Positions 52,948 through 62,784 of a stretch of DNA of 64,000 nt are shown here, piece after piece (position 1 is the first letter of the stretch; each line of letters opens with the position of its first letter). The stretch comes from Zhuqueibacter pondensis. GTDB lineage: Bacteria; Zhuqueibacterota; Zhuqueibacteria; Zhuqueibacterales; Zhuqueibacteraceae. The notes under the pieces are model-generated. The model saw only the letters and a list, made by a program, of their open reading frames with translations, was not told the DNA's origin and made no database searches. The stretch spans positions 62,001 through 126,000 of the forward strand of contig JAPDQK010000003.1 in the NCBI GenBank assembly GCA_034505955.1, in the 5' to 3' direction. The position numbers were made by a program, and so were the translations under genes.

Positions 52948-54933
52948 CTATTTGATGACCATCATCTTCCCATACAGCGTCGCCCTGGTTTGCTTCATCG
53001 CAGCGGAAGCCATCTCCAGACGATACAGATACACGCCGGAGCTGAGGGTCTTCGGATCGAATACGATTTCCCGTTTGCCGGGTTGCTGCCAGCCCAACTG
53101 CTGGGTGAGCACATGCTGTCCAAGTACGTTGTACACCTTGAGCGTGACTTTGCCCGGCTCCGGCATGGTGAATTGAATCTTGGTTGACGGATTGAAGGCA
53201 GACGCCCATAGGGGGTTCGGGTAATTGCCCAACAGCGCGAATTCCATTGGCAGGCTGTTTTCATTATTCGCCGCGACCCCGGTGATGAGCTTGTTTGGAT
53301 CCATGTAGGCCCAGGCCGGACCGGCATCCCCACTGCCTTCCCGCATCCACCACACGCGCGTCCCGTAATTGTCCGCCGAATTCGCAAAGTTCTCGCCATC
53401 ATACAACGTGGCGCTGAGGAACAATACTCCATCCCCACGACCGGCTGGATAACCCAACTTCGTCAAGTCAATGGCCAACTCAACCGTGTAGCCTTGATCA
53501 GCGTCGTTGAAATTATTCACCGTGGTCCCCGGCTTCAGCGCCACGGCCGCTGACGCGCCTTTCAACGAATCCGCCACAAACGGCAGATCATCCGCCCGAA
53601 TGGCTTTACCCGTTGCATCAAGGCGCACCGTCAATGCCCAGCGTCTTAAATTATGGTCATCCGGATCGAAGGCCGCACGATCATTGATGATGAACATGAT
53701 CGCATCCCATTGATCCCGGTTATCAATCGACCACACCGCCTGGTCGCGCACATCCGCCGCCAGATACAACATATCGTCCTTGAAAAACCACTTGAGCGTC
53801 GCATCGCCAGGATCTACAACCGAAGCCAGCTTGCCATCTATCGCCGGCTGTCGTTGCCCGCTACGATACGGGCCATTGGCAGGATAAGACGCGCGCAAGG
53901 CATCATCTCCATACCGAAGATCAAGACCCGGCGCATTCTGCCATACCGGCTCGTCAAGCTTGCCGTCGATCGTTGGTGCAGGATAGTTGGCTCCATTCGG
54001 AATGATCACCTCGGGACCAACTTCCGGCACGGGGCCAGAATTCACGGTCACATCCGGCCGGGCATAGATCCGGACCACATCATACCACGAAGCATTGCCC
54101 CACGGCCCTTGGAGCCATGTCCGGTTGCCGCTGAACCGCCCGGGTTGTAGCGGCCACTGCCAGTCGGCATCATAAATGGAAATATTAAACTCGATGATAT
54201 CGCCTTCGGGCCGGGTCACATTGTAGCCGCCACTGGTGCGTCGTTCGCCGGTTTGGGGGTTCAACACCCAACTCCGAGTTTCAAGATTGAACTCGATTTC
54301 GGTAGTCCAACCGGCGTCGGGGGTGGCGTCATCATTGGAAACACCCTGCACCGTAGTGGCAGCGTTCCATATATCCGAGAGGGGGAAGCCCTCCGGTAAA
54401 ACTGTAGTGCGCGGTCCACCGGCAAAGCCGAAGAACCCGGGCGAGGCGCCGACATTGCCGGTGCTCGGATCCGCCCAGCCTTCGGTGACCCAGCCGTAGA
54501 AATATTCAAACTCCGGAGCAATATTCGTGTCGGTGCGGCGTGTCGCATGGCTGCGCATATTCATCAGGAAGCCATCGAACTTGTTGAACAAACCGCCGCC
54601 GACAGAACTGTCTTTGACTACGGCGGCCATGTACAGCTTGTTTCCTTTCACCAGAAATTTCAGGGTGGCATCCACCGGGTCGCCGGGCGGATTGACGCCG
54701 CTCTCATCATGCCAGCCGCTGCCGGGAATCAGGGTGTTGCTTTTGCCATACTGAACCCGAACCGACTCCGCCTTTGCCCACGCCGCCTCATTCAATTTGC
54801 CATCCAAGGTAATGGGATCGCTGGTCGCCCGCGCCCAAATCACATTGGTGCGGTGGCTTGTTTGTCCGTACGCCAAGGCTACAAGCAACGCCAGCACACA
54901 ACCAACAACAACAACGACGTATCTTGATTTCAT
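52948..54933 (-). CDS. T9SS-sorted protein with two CBM9-like domains
   Basis: 661 residues. Signal peptide (about 1-23, ending LAYGQ). Two CBM9-like modules: the first starts at ITLDGKLNEAAWAKAE (about 41), the second at APTIDGKLDEPVWQNAP (about 318); each has the DATLKF/WxxKxxxLYxAAxVxD pattern of family 9-like domains. C-terminal T9SS domain: LLGNYPNPLWASAFNPSTKI, VYNVLGQHV, LSSGVYLYRLEM, ending YGKMMVIK. CBM9 binds the reducing ends of glucans and xylans in characterised members, so surface glycan binding is likely. GGAGGAT precedes ATG 54933. It lies downstream of the GH144-T9SS gene across a repeat-filled gap. Confidence 0.86.
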   Translation of the reverse strand: MKSRYVVVVVGCVLALLVALAYGQTSHRTNVIWARATSDPITLDGKLNEAAWAKAESVRVQYGKSNTLIPGSGWHDESGVNPPGDPVDATLKFLVKGNKLYMAAVVKDSSVGGGLFNKFDGFLMNMRSHATRRTDTNIAPEFEYFYGWVTEGWADPSTGNVGASPGFFGFAGGPRTTVLPEGFPLSDIWNAATTVQGVSNDDATPDAGWTTEIEFNLETRSWVLNPQTGERRTSGGYNVTRPEGDIIEFNISIYDADWQWPLQPGRFSGNRTWLQGPWGNASWYDVVRIYARPDVTVNSGPVPEVGPEVIIPNGANYPAPTIDGKLDEPVWQNAPGLDLRYGDDALRASYPANGPYRSGQRQPAIDGKLASVVDPGDATLKWFFKDDMLYLAADVRDQAVWSIDNRDQWDAIMFIINDRAAFDPDDHNLRRWALTVRLDATGKAIRADDLPFVADSLKGASAAVALKPGTTVNNFNDADQGYTVELAIDLTKLGYPAGRGDGVLFLSATLYDGENFANSADNYGTRVWWMREGSGDAGPAWAYMDPNKLITGVAANNENSLPMEFALLGNYPNPLWASAFNPSTKIQFTMPEPGKVTLKVYNVLGQHVLTQQLGWQQPGKREIVFDPKTLSSGVYLYRLEMASAAMKQTRATLYGKMMVIK

Positions 54934-55317
54934 GACTCCGATCCTCCTGTTTAGTGATTATTTTTAAACTATTCATTAGGTATTTCAAAAAAGCAAAACG
55001 ATGATGAGCAAAACTATTGAACGGCTTGGCGTTGATGAGACAAGGGCAAAAGTAATCTCTCGGTTATGCGTGAGAACGTAGCGCGAAATCCATCAGTTAC
55101 GGGTGGAGAGGAATGTCATTCCGAAGGCTGCGCCCGTAGGGAATCCCTACGAGCGTAGCCTTTTTTCAATCCAGCACTGTGCTTGGTCGGAAAAGGATGC
55201 TTCCAGCATGACATTATAGTAGTCCACCGAAAATGAGGTATTACCGTAGCGCAGAACTCTTGTCTGCAGGCAAGGATGCCTGCGCTACTTCCCACGCAAC
55301 TTCCGATTTTGTCCTCC
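54934..55317. repeat. Intergenic region with repeat elements A5 and H
   Basis: No gene. Partial D-type motifs (GCAAAACGAT, GCAAAACTATT) at 54993-55018, element A5 at 55115-55212 (reverse orientation relative to A1, which it resembles most closely), and a palindrome H with GTAGCGCAG (55246-55254) and CTGCGCTAC (55280-55288). Confidence 0.6.
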
Positions 55318-57774
55318 TCAACGCATCACAACCAGTTTTCTCACCGCGATCCGGCCTTCCTGTGTCAACTGTGCCCAATAAATACCACTGGCAACGGTCG
55401 CGCCGTGTTGATTGCGCCCGTCCCAATTGACAACGTGCTCTCCAGCGGCTTGCGATCCATCAACGATCACGTTTACCAACTTGCCATTCAAATCATAGAT
55501 CGCCAGATGCACCACACCAGCTTGGGGCAGATAATAGCGCAAGCTGGTGCCGGCATTGAATGGATTGGGGAAATTCTGCTCCAAAACAAAACGTCGCGGC
55601 AGCGCATCCCCAGTTTTCTCCTCCACCGCCGTCGTAACATAGCCCGCCTTTTTCATGGCTTCCTGAATCTCCGGATTGCTCATGAACAAATTCCAGATCA
55701 ACTGGCTGCGATAATTTTCGATCATGATCACGATCGGGCCTTGATCGATGCCGATGTAATCCGGATCGAACCAATCCGGGTCGGCCTTGAGGTTGAAGGC
55801 GTCTTTGAAGCCGTATGGTCCCCACAAGCCGTCGCGATGATGATGGTACATGTAAACCAGAGCGGCAAGGGATTCCTGCGGGGTGAACGGCATCGAGGCC
55901 AATGCGGCAGTGGGCGCGATGGTGCCGTCGTCGGATTGAAACGGACCGCGCGCTGCATAACCTTGAAATGGCGGGAAACCCGGACCATCGCAAGCCGTGA
56001 GTCCCCACAAACTGTCGCTATAGCCGAACGTTCCGGCTTGGCTGATGCAATATTGGCGATTGATCAAAGTCGCGATACGGCTGTTCTCGAAGTAATCGGC
56101 ATACGCGTCGCGTTTGTTGCGAAAATCAACCCAACAATGGGTGTATTGATAAGTGAACAGCGAGCTGGAAAGGCTTTCCACCGGCAGGATCATGCCGAAA
56201 TAAAAACGATTGCGCCGGTAGGTCGAAGCCCAGCCCTGATGATAAGTCGAGGCGGGCACGGCGTGCGTTGGCGAACCCAGCGCGAGAAGGTAAACAATCA
56301 TCGCTTCATTGAATCCATTGACCCGCATACCGAGCGAACCATAATTTGGAGACCAATGCCAACTGATGGTTTGTAACGTATCGCCGTTATTATTGCGCCG
56401 CAGGAACTGCCAGTCGGCGGCATGATACAGTTCGGTGGCGATTTGGCGAATTTCGGTTTCCACGGCATTGGTGCCGGTAAAGTATTGCCGGCAGGTGAGC
56501 GCGCCGGCAAAAAAGTACGCGGATTCGACGACGTCGGCGCCATTGTCTCTGTTGAAAAGCTCGATCACCCTGCCGGTTTCCGTATGCAAAAAGTGCGGGA
56601 AGAAGCCATGAAAGCGATCGGCGCGGTCGCGATAGAAACGCAACACTTTGAGCGTGCGCTCGGCAGCTTGCGCGCGCGTAATCCAGCCGCGTTCAGCAGC
56701 AATGGGATAAGTAGTGAGCGCAAAACCGGTGGACCCGGTTGCGCCGAGGGTGGGGTTGGTCATGCGATCCAGCGACACGCCCGTATTGGGGTTGCTGCCG
56801 TACCAGAAGAAGTAAAACGCCGCACGCTGTTCCAATTCCAAAAGATCGGTTGCTGGTCCGGACATGGGCGTCACCGCGACCGTGTTGGAAAATCCGCTCT
56901 CATTGGTGGAGCTGTCCACGGCGGTTACCTTGTAATAATAAACCGTGCCGTTGGCGACCGGCGTGTCGAAATGGTACGAGGCGCGCACCGCGTCGCTGCT
57001 GAGGCGTGTGAACGGCCCGGTGGCATTGGTGGCGCGATAGACCTGATAGTCGTATAAATCGGCTTCCGTGTTGTCATCCCAATCCAGCTCGACCAGACGA
57101 TCATAAGGTGTGGCTCTCAAATTTTGTGGCGCGGCCGGCGGTTGCGTATCTCTGGCTTTCTTGATGAGGCGAATTTCATCGACCCACAAGGTGAGCGTGT
57201 CGGTAGCGGCAGCGCCGTTGCTGAAACGCACGGTTTTCAATTTGTCCAAATCGAAATTGCCGAACGGCTGAAAGGCGGTAAGAGGAACGTGAGCGCGCTG
57301 CCAAGTCGTGAGATCGGCATCCAATCCGGGAAAATGCACGGAGAGGGGCGTCGTATTGGAAAGTTGATTGTCGGTGTCTTCCAAACCGAGATGGGGCAGC
57401 ACGTCACCGCTGACGGCTTGCGGGCCGTTGAGGTAAAAGATGAGCGAATCGAAACCGGTCGCGTTATGGGCGGCCCAATTATCCGCGGCAATAAACAGAC
57501 GCCACTCGCCGCCGGCTTTTTGCTGCCAGCGAATGATGCCGCTGTGCAGGCCTTGATATTTCTGCGCGTTGTTGATGGGCATCTTATCCTTGCCGGGCCC
57601 GATCAAATAGAGAAAACTCGTAGTGGCATTTCCCCACGAGGCATCATAATAGTCCTTGCCGGTGGCATCATCATCATCGAAAATGACAATGTCCTGAGCC
57701 AAAGTCAATTCCACCATCATCAGCGACAAAGTGAACGTGGCGAAAAGCTGGCGCATCCTTGTATACATTTTCAT
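55318..57774 (-). CDS. GH144-like (PF10091) glucanase with T9SS sorting domain
   Basis: 818 residues. Signal peptide (about 1-26, ending TLAQ), a jelly-roll-like binding domain (about 30-210), fibronectin-III domain (about 215-305), PF10091 catalytic domain (about 315-710): TGFALTTYPIAAERGWITRA, HFLHTETGRVIELF, FNEAMIVYLLALGSPTHAVP, FTYQYTHCWVDFRNKRDAYA, WGLTACDGP, DDGTIAPTAALASMPFTPQE, DYIGIDQGPIVIMIENYRSQ. C-terminal T9SS domain (about 730-818): QNFPNPFNAGTSLRYYLPQA, SGIYWAQLTQ, RKLVVMR. Secreted to the surface by T9SS in contrast to the lipoprotein copy at 34978. It follows the PorV gene by 49 bp in the triad-3 series. Confidence 0.9.
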   Translation of the reverse strand: MKMYTRMRQLFATFTLSLMMVELTLAQDIVIFDDDDATGKDYYDASWGNATTSFLYLIGPGKDKMPINNAQKYQGLHSGIIRWQQKAGGEWRLFIAADNWAAHNATGFDSLIFYLNGPQAVSGDVLPHLGLEDTDNQLSNTTPLSVHFPGLDADLTTWQRAHVPLTAFQPFGNFDLDKLKTVRFSNGAAATDTLTLWVDEIRLIKKARDTQPPAAPQNLRATPYDRLVELDWDDNTEADLYDYQVYRATNATGPFTRLSSDAVRASYHFDTPVANGTVYYYKVTAVDSSTNESGFSNTVAVTPMSGPATDLLELEQRAAFYFFWYGSNPNTGVSLDRMTNPTLGATGSTGFALTTYPIAAERGWITRAQAAERTLKVLRFYRDRADRFHGFFPHFLHTETGRVIELFNRDNGADVVESAYFFAGALTCRQYFTGTNAVETEIRQIATELYHAADWQFLRRNNNGDTLQTISWHWSPNYGSLGMRVNGFNEAMIVYLLALGSPTHAVPASTYHQGWASTYRRNRFYFGMILPVESLSSSLFTYQYTHCWVDFRNKRDAYADYFENSRIATLINRQYCISQAGTFGYSDSLWGLTACDGPGFPPFQGYAARGPFQSDDGTIAPTAALASMPFTPQESLAALVYMYHHHRDGLWGPYGFKDAFNLKADPDWFDPDYIGIDQGPIVIMIENYRSQLIWNLFMSNPEIQEAMKKAGYVTTAVEEKTGDALPRRFVLEQNFPNPFNAGTSLRYYLPQAGVVHLAIYDLNGKLVNVIVDGSQAAGEHVVNWDGRNQHGATVASGIYWAQLTQEGRIAVRKLVVMR

Positions 57775-57823
57775 GATTTCGACCTGAGTCTCCGTAAGTG
57801 AAATTCATCAACGAATTTAAAAT

Positions 57824-58864
57824 TTAGAACCGCAGAGCAAGGGAAAAACGATGCACCGAGCTTAACCGTCCCCAATCCGCCCAAGCATAATCCACTCGCA
57901 AGTTGGTGGAGCCGATGATGGCGGAATCGAAGCCGGCGCCAAAGGTCAACCCTTCTTCGCTGTCGCGGCTGCCCAGCGCTTTGAATCCGGCGCGCAGAAA
58001 GAGCCATTTCTTGAAAGCATATTCGGCGCCGAGGTTCACATTCTCATTGTCATCATTGGGGTGAATGGCATCCGCCGCAATCAGGAGTCGATTGACTTCG
58101 CTGTCGAAAACCGGCATAGCAATGCCGACGCGAAAGAGCAGCGGTAGCGACCACTTGTCGGTTTGTAAATGGGCTGGCAGCTTGTCATTGTCCCCAAACT
58201 CCCACGGATTTTGATCATAAAAGACGCGCGTGTTCTTGCCTTCGTAACGCATTTTGTTGCCGAAGTTGGAAATGCTCATGCCCAGCCTCATGCCATGAAA
58301 GCCGGTGGTGAAAAGCGTGCCGAAATCGAGGGCGACGCTGCTGGCGCTCATATCCCAAATGTGTTGGCGAATGTATTTGGCGGTGAAGCCGATGGCAAAG
58401 CGGTCGGTGAGCATGCGCGCATACGAAACGCCAGTGGCCACATCTCCGGCGCCGAAACGCTCGCCGGTGCCCTCGGGATAGAACACGGTGCGTACCTCCA
58501 TCTCCGGCATGGAGAGCGAGGTGACACTGGCGCCCAGCGTGCCGAATGCACCCAGCGGCAAGACCACGCCGGCGAAATCAAAGTTGGTGTCGGCCAGCCA
58601 GTCCGCATGCATCAAATGCACTTCGCTGCGCTCGCTTCCCGCAATGCCCGCAGGATTCCAATAAAGACTGGTCGCATCGTTAGCCGCGGCGACGAAGGCG
58701 CCGCCCATGCCGATGGCCCGGCCGCCAACGTCGATTTTTAAAAACTGCGCAACGGTGGTGCCGACTTTGGTGATTTTGCTGGAGAACTGGGCGTGCGAGG
58801 TGATCGGAACGGCGAGCAAAGCAATTATGGGGATTGTAAGTTTTGTTGTGGTCATGGTACTCAT
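57824..58864 (-). CDS. PorV/PorQ-family outer-membrane protein (triad 3)
   Basis: 346 residues. Signal peptide (about 1-26), then TTVAQFLKIDVGGRAIGMGG, ATSLYWNPAGIAGSERSEVH, HADWLADTNFDFAGV, VSYARMLTDRFAIGFTAKY, DAIHPNDDNENVNLGAEYAF and a C-terminal HRFSLALRF. It pairs in sequence with the triad-2 copy (44023-45060). ATG 58864 or ATG 58855 could be the start; neither ribosome site is strong. It lies between the T9SS protein gene (upstream, across a repeat) and the GH144-T9SS gene. Confidence 0.87.
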   Translation of the reverse strand: MSTMTTTKLTIPIIALLAVPITSHAQFSSKITKVGTTVAQFLKIDVGGRAIGMGGAFVAAANDATSLYWNPAGIAGSERSEVHLMHADWLADTNFDFAGVVLPLGAFGTLGASVTSLSMPEMEVRTVFYPEGTGERFGAGDVATGVSYARMLTDRFAIGFTAKYIRQHIWDMSASSVALDFGTLFTTGFHGMRLGMSISNFGNKMRYEGKNTRVFYDQNPWEFGDNDKLPAHLQTDKWSLPLLFRVGIAMPVFDSEVNRLLIAADAIHPNDDNENVNLGAEYAFKKWLFLRAGFKALGSRDSEEGLTFGAGFDSAIIGSTNLRVDYAWADWGRLSSVHRFSLALRF

Positions 58865-59428
58865 CCATCTACGACGTCAAGTCGGACTTCGTTCAGCTCC
58901 GACATCCTTTTCGATGGCACCGAATTCATACAAATGTGTGGACAAAAGCTTGTCGCTGATTATGTCCCGGAAGGGACAAACGACAATAGCCCACCAATTC
59001 ATTGGTGGGAAATGAAGCAAATTTTACCACCTTCAAGTCCCGCAAGGGATGATTGAAAACCAACGATTGTGATAACGCCAACATATCGTTTTCATCCGTC
59101 CCTTTGGGACTCTCAAGGTGTTTATAACTCATCTTTTCCTCTGGGCTATTTTCTTCAAGTCCCGCAAGGGATGATTGAAAACCAACGATTGTGATAACGC
59201 CAACATATCGTTTTCATCCGTCCCTTTGGGACTCTCAAGGTGTTTATAACTCATCTTTTCCCAGAGATAAATCTCTGGGCTATTTTCACGGTGTCCCTTC
59301 GGGACAAAATATTCGACGGGCATTTATCTTGACTTAATGACATGAAGACATCAGTTGTCGCTATTGCCAAGTTAACGTTTTACTCCCAAACCCCGGACAA
59401 ACCCGGCCTCGGACTCCTCGACTTCGGA
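58865..59428. repeat. Repeat-rich gap with 109-bp direct repeat
   Basis: Identical 109-bp copies at 59031-59139 and 59153-59261, 13 bp apart. Each carries GTCCCGCAAGGGA-type and CCGTCCCTTTGGGACTC palindromic motifs. Related GTCCC..GGGAC motifs occur at 58965-58980 and 59293-59306. No coding region is credible; open frames here arise from the repeats. Confidence 0.7.
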
Positions 59429-62400
59429 CTATTTCACTATCGCAAACCTCCCCACCTTCTCCCCCACCGGCGACTCAACGTGATAGATATACATCCCCGG
59501 CGCGGCATCCATGCCATCACGGGTGCGGAGATTCCATGACTCGGCGCCGTCATCAATGGCGCTGTCATGCTCGAGCGTCTGGACCAAATGGCCGCTGATC
59601 GTAAAAATGCGAATGGTGCATTTGGCGGGAAGATGGATGAAATCGATCTTGCGGTCACCGCGGCCGGAGGCCAACAATCGCGTCGGCTCCCACTCCGCTG
59701 CAGCCAAATAGGGATTGGGTACCACCGCAATGCGATCTAATTCCTCGCGTGCTCTCTCGGTATTCAATTTGGGTGCGGCAGTTTGAAATTCGAACACATC
59801 GCCGCTGCGAAACGGGGTATCGATATGAATGTAAGCCACATCACCGGCTTGGGGATTGCGCACTTCTCCGGCCTGCGGCGGAATGAAATCGAATTTCCAT
59901 AAACGGAACCAACGGGTGCCTTCACGAATCCAAATATTGATGTAATCGCCGGCATTCAACAGACTGTCTTCCTGACCGGTAGCATCGCGCAGATAATAGC
60001 GAACTTTCTTGCCGGAGAGAACATCCCATACTTGAAAATTGCTGACGAATTGCGGCGAGTTGAAGAGCCACGAGGTGTCCGGAATGCCGACGCGAACCTC
60101 ATAGCGCGCCGGATAACCCTCGCGCCGCGTGGAATAACTGCGCAAGCGCTCGCCGATAATCTGCAGATTGGCATTGCCTTTCGTCCATCCCGTCTTATCA
60201 GGATTGAAACGCACGGTGTCATCGCGCACGAACAAACGCAAGCCGTCGAAGATGCGATTGGCATCCTCGCCATTGGTATAGACCGAATTTTCGAAGATGG
60301 TTTCGCTGCTGCCATCCTCTTTGATGCGATAAAGCGAGTAGCGAGTTTTATTCGTGGAGGTATCATCGAACACGATGCGATACTCGCCGCCGTCGCGGAC
60401 TTGGCGCGGATCAACAATATCGATCCAAACCGCACCCGTACCCGGACCGCTGCGATGAATCATGCCGTTGGGCAGGCGCGCGCTTTCATATCCGGCCGCC
60501 GGCGCATTCGGCGTCACCATCACCGTATTTTGATCCAGTTTGACATTGCCGGCGATGTCGCGCACGACCACTTTGGTGCATTCAGAGGGCAGCATTTTTT
60601 TTGCCGCGTCGCCGCGATCATAGGAAACCACGGCGTAATAGTAGGTGCGACCGTTGACCACGCTGGTGTCCGTCCACGAGTGCCGCAGTCCCTTGTTATC
60701 GCCCAGATAATACAGTACGCCCTCGATGGAAATCGGGAAGAAGCCTTCGACTTGATTGCGAATATCGAACTGGGCGACCGGCTTGTAGAGCGATTTGTTG
60801 CCGAAGCCATCGGTGACAATGTAGGAATCGTTGAACCCGGGATCGGTGCTGCGATAAATTTTATAGCCCTCGAAATCATAGGGCGGGTCGGAGAAAACAT
60901 CATAGGACTTCTCGGCGAGATCGTCCCAATACAACGTCACCTTGCGATCGCCGGCGACGGCGCTCACTTTCGGCTTGTCCGGCGGCCGCGCAAAGTTGTA
61001 GTTGGCATTGTAAATCTTTTGGACGGTCTCTTTGTTGCGGCGCATCTTGTCGAGATCGGCCGCAAACACCAACGCCAGTGAAAAACGCTCGGTTTTAAAA
61101 GTGGGAAGCGGGAACGGCCCGGAACCATAAAGGAAAGCGATATTGCCATTCTGCAATTGCGTATCAAAATGGCTCACGAAAATGCGCTGCCAAATCGTCT
61201 CATCATCCCGAAAGGACACGCCCGAGCCGATATAAAACACGTCGAACGCGGTCAAGCCGATTTGATCGGATTCGTCGATATCGGTGCGGTCGAAATTCGG
61301 CTCGCCGAGGGTGGGCAGGCCGTCGCCTTCACCGCGATCGCCGCTGCCGGCCACGCCATCTTCGCCCACATCATCACGTTCTTTGTCCCAGTCGTTGTCG
61401 TTATCAACGCCGTCGTCCCGGCGCTCATCGATGAGTGGATTGTCGAATCCTTCACCGGTGAGATAGTTGAGATATTTCAGACCGACATGAACTTTCGATT
61501 CATCAAGGAGGCCATTGAAGTTATTGTCGAAGCCATCGCCGGGAATCTCGCCGGGCAGCACCGTGCCGGGGCGCAACACAAGGCGCCGGCCGCGTTGCCG
61601 CGTGACGATGGAATCGGTGAGCGTCATGACCGTGCGCTGATAGGTGTCATAATCCACCACGACAACCTGATCCCCGGCGCGCAATTGCCGGGGAGCGGTG
61701 GCGCGCTCCAAATCGGTTTGCGTAAAAATCGGGCCTGAGCCTTCGAGGCCGTCGCGATCATCATCAAGGCCATTCAACGGATTACCCGGGCTTTCCAGAA
61801 AGGCGTATCCGGCGAAACCGGTCGGCCCCCAGCCGCCTTCGCCGAGACTATTGGTATCCCATGTGTAAGTCAGATCGAGATCGAGATCGTACAACGCATT
61901 ATCGTCGTTGGAATCGAACTGGCCGCCGACACCGGAATCGACATACATGCCGAAGATGGTTTTATCGTAAGGCGTGGTTCCTTCGTTGGTAATTTCGTAA
62001 TGCCAGAAAATAATATCCTGCGCCAGCACATTCGACCATTGAAAGCCGCGCACGCCGACGCGAGTCGCCAAACCGCGACGATTTTTGTTGGTGGAATCCG
62101 GATAGAAGAGATGACCATCGTCGGCTTGATCGTCCATGACGAAATAGCTCTCTTGATCGGCATTGGTGCGCTGGCCGAAATAGCCGTTCCATTTGCCGGC
62201 CCAACTCGGTGGCCGATCCGCCCATACCTCCGGCCACGAGTTGGGATTGTCACTCATGGCAATTTCGTCCTGATGTGGATTGAAAAATCCGGGACGAGGT
62301 TGCCAGCCGCGTTCGACGCCGGTCGGCGAAATGTCCATCAGCTCGCGATAGCCGGCCTCGACGATATGGATGGTATCGCCGCGGATGGTGACGACTTCCG

Positions 62401-62641
62401 CGGCGACCAGCGGGGTAATGCCGTCCATGTAGGAACGCCCGGTACCGCGCGGCCACACGCCGGAGGGCTGTTTACCCCACCACGCCACTTCGCCGAAATT
62501 CCAGAACAGGGTTTCAACGAGATTCCCGTTGTGCGTGCCTTGCCGGCGCCACTTGCGATCGCCGAGCTGCTCTTTTTGCTGCGCCAGCAAGTTGGCGGTG
62601 AGCAGCAACAAAAGGAGGATGAGTGGAAATTTTATTTTCAT
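59429..62641 (-). CDS. T9SS-sorted surface protein with calcium-binding-like acidic repeats (triad 3)
   Basis: 1070 residues. Signal peptide (about 1-20, ending LLAQ). Ectodomain paralogous to that of 45738-49031: WNGYFGQRTNADQESYFVMD, DIIFWHYEITNEGTTPYD, acidic loops GLDDDRDGLEG and GVDNDNDWDKERDDVGEDGV, RFSLALVFAADLDKMR. A fibronectin-III-like module (about 560-640) follows, and a C-terminal T9SS domain: AVVPNPYLAAAEWEPTRLLA, CTIRIFTISGHLVQTLEHD, APGMYIYHVES, ending VGRFAIVK. Located between the truncated receptor (upstream) and the PorV gene. No ribosome site is evident near ATG 62641. Function unknown; binding role inferred. Confidence 0.87.
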   Translation of the reverse strand: MKIKFPLILLLLLLTANLLAQQKEQLGDRKWRRQGTHNGNLVETLFWNFGEVAWWGKQPSGVWPRGTGRSYMDGITPLVAAEVVTIRGDTIHIVEAGYRELMDISPTGVERGWQPRPGFFNPHQDEIAMSDNPNSWPEVWADRPPSWAGKWNGYFGQRTNADQESYFVMDDQADDGHLFYPDSTNKNRRGLATRVGVRGFQWSNVLAQDIIFWHYEITNEGTTPYDKTIFGMYVDSGVGGQFDSNDDNALYDLDLDLTYTWDTNSLGEGGWGPTGFAGYAFLESPGNPLNGLDDDRDGLEGSGPIFTQTDLERATAPRQLRAGDQVVVVDYDTYQRTVMTLTDSIVTRQRGRRLVLRPGTVLPGEIPGDGFDNNFNGLLDESKVHVGLKYLNYLTGEGFDNPLIDERRDDGVDNDNDWDKERDDVGEDGVAGSGDRGEGDGLPTLGEPNFDRTDIDESDQIGLTAFDVFYIGSGVSFRDDETIWQRIFVSHFDTQLQNGNIAFLYGSGPFPLPTFKTERFSLALVFAADLDKMRRNKETVQKIYNANYNFARPPDKPKVSAVAGDRKVTLYWDDLAEKSYDVFSDPPYDFEGYKIYRSTDPGFNDSYIVTDGFGNKSLYKPVAQFDIRNQVEGFFPISIEGVLYYLGDNKGLRHSWTDTSVVNGRTYYYAVVSYDRGDAAKKMLPSECTKVVVRDIAGNVKLDQNTVMVTPNAPAAGYESARLPNGMIHRSGPGTGAVWIDIVDPRQVRDGGEYRIVFDDTSTNKTRYSLYRIKEDGSSETIFENSVYTNGEDANRIFDGLRLFVRDDTVRFNPDKTGWTKGNANLQIIGERLRSYSTRREGYPARYEVRVGIPDTSWLFNSPQFVSNFQVWDVLSGKKVRYYLRDATGQEDSLLNAGDYINIWIREGTRWFRLWKFDFIPPQAGEVRNPQAGDVAYIHIDTPFRSGDVFEFQTAAPKLNTERAREELDRIAVVPNPYLAAAEWEPTRLLASGRGDRKIDFIHLPAKCTIRIFTISGHLVQTLEHDSAIDDGAESWNLRTRDGMDAAPGMYIYHVESPVGEKVGRFAIVK

Positions 62642-62654
62642 ATAACGTAAAAGT

Positions 62655-62779
62655 TTCGTAGTAGCGCCCTACGGGCGTAGCCTTTAGGCGCCGAAATTTT
62701 GATAATGAGATGATACTTCATCCACGTAAAGAATTTTGTGCTGAACCCGAGCGTCCCACGCCTAAAGGCGTCACTACAA
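62655..62779. repeat. MITE-like palindromic element B3
   Basis: Left part TTCGTAGTAGCGCCCTACGG then CGTAGCCTTTAGGCGCC; right part CGCCTAAAGGCGTCACTACA. Same family as 4652-4764 and 17018-17125. It lies between the receptor and T9SS genes of triad 3. Confidence 0.6.
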
Positions 62780-62784
62780 AAAAT

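Noticed and set aside
34978..57774. The three PF10091 enzymes as starch-degrading glucoamylases (GH15)
   Set aside because: They have the GH144/PF10091 motif set (FTACDGP, DQGPIAIMIEN) and lack GH15 signatures; the old database name is misleading.
59031..59261. CRISPR-like array
   Set aside because: Only two 109-bp copies with a 13-bp gap; no regular repeat-spacer pattern and no cas genes.
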